In this document: one piece after another, positions 60,693 through 64,000 of the stretch
Layout: each line of letters begins with the position of its first letter
How positions within the stretch are numbered: position 1 is the first letter of the stretch
Origin: Flammula alnicola
Lineage: Eukaryota; Basidiomycota; Agaricomycetes; Agaricales; Strophariaceae
Length of the DNA: 64,000 nt
Assembly: GCA_015499995.1 (NCBI GenBank)
Contig: JADNRV010000029.1
Span: 310,001-374,000 of the forward strand
Reading direction: 5' to 3'
Notes under the pieces: generated by a model
What the model was told of the DNA's origin: nothing
The model's input: the letters and a program-made list of their open reading frames with translations, nothing else
Databases searched by the model: none
Translations under genes and position numbers: made by a program

Positions 60693-62891
60693 GGCCGCTG
60701 TCGGTCAGTGATGGTGTTCAGAGAGAAAACAATTGACACCGCAATATTTATTGATGCTCGATATGTGAATGATCGATGGTGCTCAGCCGACGGGCCCTTG
60801 GTGGAGTGCTCGTTTATATACGAGTAGATAGAATTCTAGAAGAAACGTACCATGGTCGAACTAGTGAACTAGTGAACCACAGTATTATACACAATACAGA
60901 AAGGCTCGTCTCTCGTTGAGTCGTTGAGTTGACCATTGAGCCTCCCGCGGTTTCTTTGAGAATATCCATTAGATATCCACCACCTCGGCACTATTTGTGG
61001 CTCGCTCAGATATGTACATCGCGGCATTGATTGGACCTCGTCGGAGTGTTTTTACTTACTTACTATCAAGAGATCCTGCATAGGGACTTGGGATTGACCA
61101 TTATGCTGGAGATGTTGGCCTCTCAAAGTTCAAGAGCCCAGGAGATGCCCCTCGGCTGGACGAATCGACATGGTCCCCTTCCTTCCACGAAGCACAAAGA
61201 GCTCGAAGACGTGAATTCGGCGTCTCCAGCAATCGCGCTGCAATAGCGCATGCAAAGTCGTGCCACACACAACCCCAGTCAGGCGGCCGGCCGGTGGTTA
61301 TAGTGCCTACAAGTGAATTGCAATTAAACTTGTCGGGGCAGGTGGTGAGTGGCGTTGCGGCAGAGGGTCCAATGAACCGTCTCGGAGAACGAATCTTTAT
61401 AAATTCAATCATATGTATAACAGTATATGCATGTCAAATGCACGCGCACGGACTGAATAAAATCCTGGCTTTCAATTGGTTTTTAGTTCCCATAAGGATG
61501 ACGATGAGGATTGGATACAAAAAATGCGTCTGGATATCAATATTTACCATGATCATGCTGACTAGTACTTACAAGTTACAATGGCGCAGCAGCTGTACAT
61601 AATCACGTTGTCGAGACTCGACAGAGTCTGGGCCAAAGACGAAGAAAAAAAATCAATCACAGTGGCCGATCAGTGATTCCTTCAAGTTGACAAGGTTTAC
61701 TTACCATCCGTCCTCGAGTCACCGGAGTCAACGGTCAACGTTTCAACCCACTCGCCATACATAAACGTTCAAGAACGTTCAAGTCCCTCGTGCATCCATT
61801 GTCTGCCACATATGTCAATTAGAGCTCACATCACTTATGTACTCGTACTTTAATACTCTACGTACATAGTGCACGTAAAAAAGGCAAAGTCTATCGAGGT
61901 ACGGCTCGACTCCCCGTTGTTGGGGCAGCCACCGCCGACGGGAAAGAGTGTTGGCTGTCATTGTGCCTTCGAGCTTCGAGCTTCAGCCATATCCATATCA
62001 CAACTAGCGAGTTCACTCACCCAACCAACGTTAACCCACCTCCACCCTGATCCGCCGCCGTCGCACCAACCCACCTCGCCACTGCACCCTTCCAGTAAGT
62101 ACCAACTAAGTACGTCCCCTGCATCCCTTTCAAATGTCATCCCCGCCGATCACACCCACACACGCGTAGGTATACGCAGTTCCAGCCCGCCCAGACGCTG
62201 TATGTATCTATATCTTGGTGTACGTTAGCACCCTCCATTCCATACCCGAGGGTGTCGTGACGAAACGGCGGACAAGTTGACGGTTGAATGAATGGGCCAA
62301 TGAAGACACGAAGATGAGCTCACTTACTTACGAGATCCAACGAAACCCACTGCGCTTCCGATGCCTTTACTCGTATGGCATGGCATGGTAACACCGTCGA
62401 GACAGCTGTCTGATTTGTTTTCGTGATCGCCGTCTTCGCTTTTTCTGGCGTTTTGTTTTTGGCACTCCGCGAATGTGTGGTTGTTGGGAGGTAAGTATGG
62501 GAAAGGATCAGTATAGTACATATAGAAACCGATCTTTCACCTGGCTTGCGAGAATATATAGATGGATGGATGGGTGGACTGACGCCAGAAGGACGATTAG
62601 CCTGGTTAGCGGCAGTTCGATTGGCTATGGCGTGATCGGGTGGGAAGGATTGGGGTGGCACCGGGTGTGTTGTTGTAAGAGGGCTATGCGTGCAAAGGGT
62701 GCCAGGGATGTTCATTATCAGATTAAATGGAGAGGACGGGGATATTCTTATCAGATTAAATGCTAGCGACGGATGAAAGTACGCTTAGAAGTTAGACAGG
62801 GTCGATTTTTGATTCTTTTTCACGACCGTAACATCCTTTTCATATGTAATAACTATGTACATGCCTTTCTGTTCCTCCTTCAAACTCTGCC
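60693..62891. other. Long stretch with nothing recognised
   Basis: This 2.2 kb region has only overlapping short frames (for example 61101-61412 minus and 61869-62228 plus) without domains. The plus-strand frame at 61869-62228 is Pro/Ser-rich low complexity. I see no RNA gene, transposon end or promoter motif worth naming. It should contain the promoter of the F-box-like gene. Confidence 0.4.
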
Positions 62892-64000
62892 ATGCGCACC
62901 CTCACCTCCCTCCCCACCGAGCTCATCCACAACATCATCTATGCCCTCGTCGCATACACACCTCTCGGCCCCCCCGCTGCCCTCCTCCCTCTCCTCTGCA
63001 CCTCCAAGGGCCTGCACGCCATCGCCTCTGCCCCAGCCCTCCTCGCCCGCATCGCCCGTCTCAAGTTCGATGTCGGCGCCGTCACCCGCAGGCTTTTTCA
63101 CCCGTACACCGACGACCTCGCCGAGCAGCTCGTCCATGCGTGCCGCCTCCTTCAGGCCCTCAGGCGCGGCGACGTCAACGATATAGATGCGGGCAGCCAT
63201 TTGTTCACGGCCCTGCTGCTCATGCTGGATAACGACGGCAAGAACTATGCGCAGCTCGAGTGGGCGGGCATGCATGCATACGTCGACGAGTTCGTGAAGC
63301 GGAAACTGTGGGTGGGCCGCGAGGCGAACGACGGCTGGCCCCTGGACAACAGGGAAAATGCATGTGCGCTGTGGCTTATGTGGTTGACTATCGATAGACG
63401 TGCGTGTTTTGGGTGCTGTTGTAGTGTGCACTATCTGATCTTTCATAGAGAGGTTGTTAGCGGAATCACCACGCGAACGCGAAGAGATGGTCCTGCGCAT
63501 CCTGCCCTACGTCTTCCTCCACCATCGTGTCAGTCTTCTTTCATCCATCTATGACCGCCACAAAACCCTAACCCTCCCTTAAAATTAGTACGCCGCCTCC
63601 GCCGCACCCCCAAACCACTTCCACCTCCCCCTCTCCCCAACAGACCAACCCGCCCTCGCATTTCCCCTCCCCTCCTCCTCTTCCCATCCCCCACAAAATC
63701 TCTACCCACACTACCTCCCACCCCGCTCCTCCTCCGAGGTCCACTTCCGCGCCCGCACCGAGCTCACACCCCCGCTCGCCAGCATCGCCGCCAAGCTCCT
63801 CTACGTCGTGCGCCGCGAGCTCCGCCCCATCGCCGTGCCCCCGCACCTGCCACCCACCCGCGCACCCGGTGTCCCGGGCCCGACGCAGGAGGACTATAGG
63901 GAGCTCGGGCGCGCACGGGCCGCTGTGTTGCCTGGGGGTGCGAGGTGGGATTGGGATGGGGGTAGGGCGCGGGGGGTTAATTTGGAGGAGGGCGAGGGTG
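62892..64000 (+). CDS. F-box-like protein (3' end outside the window)
   Basis: The ATG at 62892 reads MRTLTSLPTELIHNIIYALV, an F-box-like first 40 residues (LPTEL..I). Helical sequence follows (LAEQLVHACRLLQALRRGDV, FTALLLMLDNDGKNYAQLEW). Introns fit at 63401-63448 (GTGCGTG..TTCATAG) and about 63529-63589 (GTGTCAG..AATTAG), after which the reading YAASAAPPNHFHLPLSPTD is followed by a P/S-rich stretch and LLYVVRRELRPIAVPPHLPP, open to the window end. The third exon is clearly GC-rich. F-box proteins bring substrates to SCF ubiquitin ligases, and Agaricomycetes have many. The F-box match is by eye only; the gene could instead belong to an unnamed fungal family with a similar start. Confidence 0.65.

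Noticed and set aside
61869..62228. 119-codon plus-strand frame rich in Pro, Ser and His
   Set aside because: Low-complexity composition, no domain, and no start context or introns that support a gene.

Overview
The window reads as nuclear DNA of a filamentous basidiomycete, most likely a mushroom-forming Agaricomycete (inference). The grounds are: genes cut by many introns of about 50 bases with GT..AG ends; a divergent H2A/H2B pair with introns; a STAND immune-type receptor whose TPR repeats are of a kind common in Agaricomycetes; an F-box gene; and TTAGG-like tracts. Gene density is moderate. A large part of the window is duplicated, inverted or decayed sequence, so it looks like an accessory, rearranging region.

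Left part (1-9.6 kb): two direct copies of a block (1-2910 and 6275-9640) flank a chitinase-derived relic (3035-3757) and an intact-looking gene (4380-5677, minus) with a PD-(D/E)XK nuclease-type core. A third, inverted partial copy of the block lies at 49262-50366.

Chitin module (10.2-23.5 kb): a secreted protein with about seven LysM modules (minus) and a very large secreted GH18 chitinase with hevein-type chitin-binding modules and a long C-terminal extension (plus) are transcribed away from each other from a 1.37 kb shared upstream region. This pairing is known for fungal subgroup C, killer-toxin-like chitinases. Here the catalytic acid motif is intact.

Middle (24-29.1 kb): a small unrecognised gene, a CNH-domain Vps39/TGFBRAP1-like gene that seems to stop after the CNH domain, and an alpha/beta hydrolase on the minus strand with a GHSSGG elbow and a C-terminal GGHM histidine.

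Inverted repeat and histones (31.4-48 kb): two arms of about 6.0 and 7.6 kb (31405-37423 and 40343-47960) are reverse complements and enclose the H2A/H2B pair. Each arm carries two paralogous TPR genes and a small two-exon gene behind a TATAAAAG box. In arm A both TPR genes are open. In arm B one has a one-base deletion just after its start codon, and the other is split by a double, long-inverted-repeat transposon flanked by a 7-8 base target duplication. A third copy of the inner repeat (about 56.83-59.0 kb) abuts a 5'-truncated lysophospholipase gene.

Right part (48-64 kb): a degenerate tRNA-like Pol III unit and a telomere-like (GGTTAGG)n tract precede the third block copy. Then comes a large NACHT-TPR STAND receptor (50651-55881, minus) with about 14 near-identical TPR units, the broken lysophospholipase, a long stretch with nothing recognisable, and an F-box-like gene running off the end.
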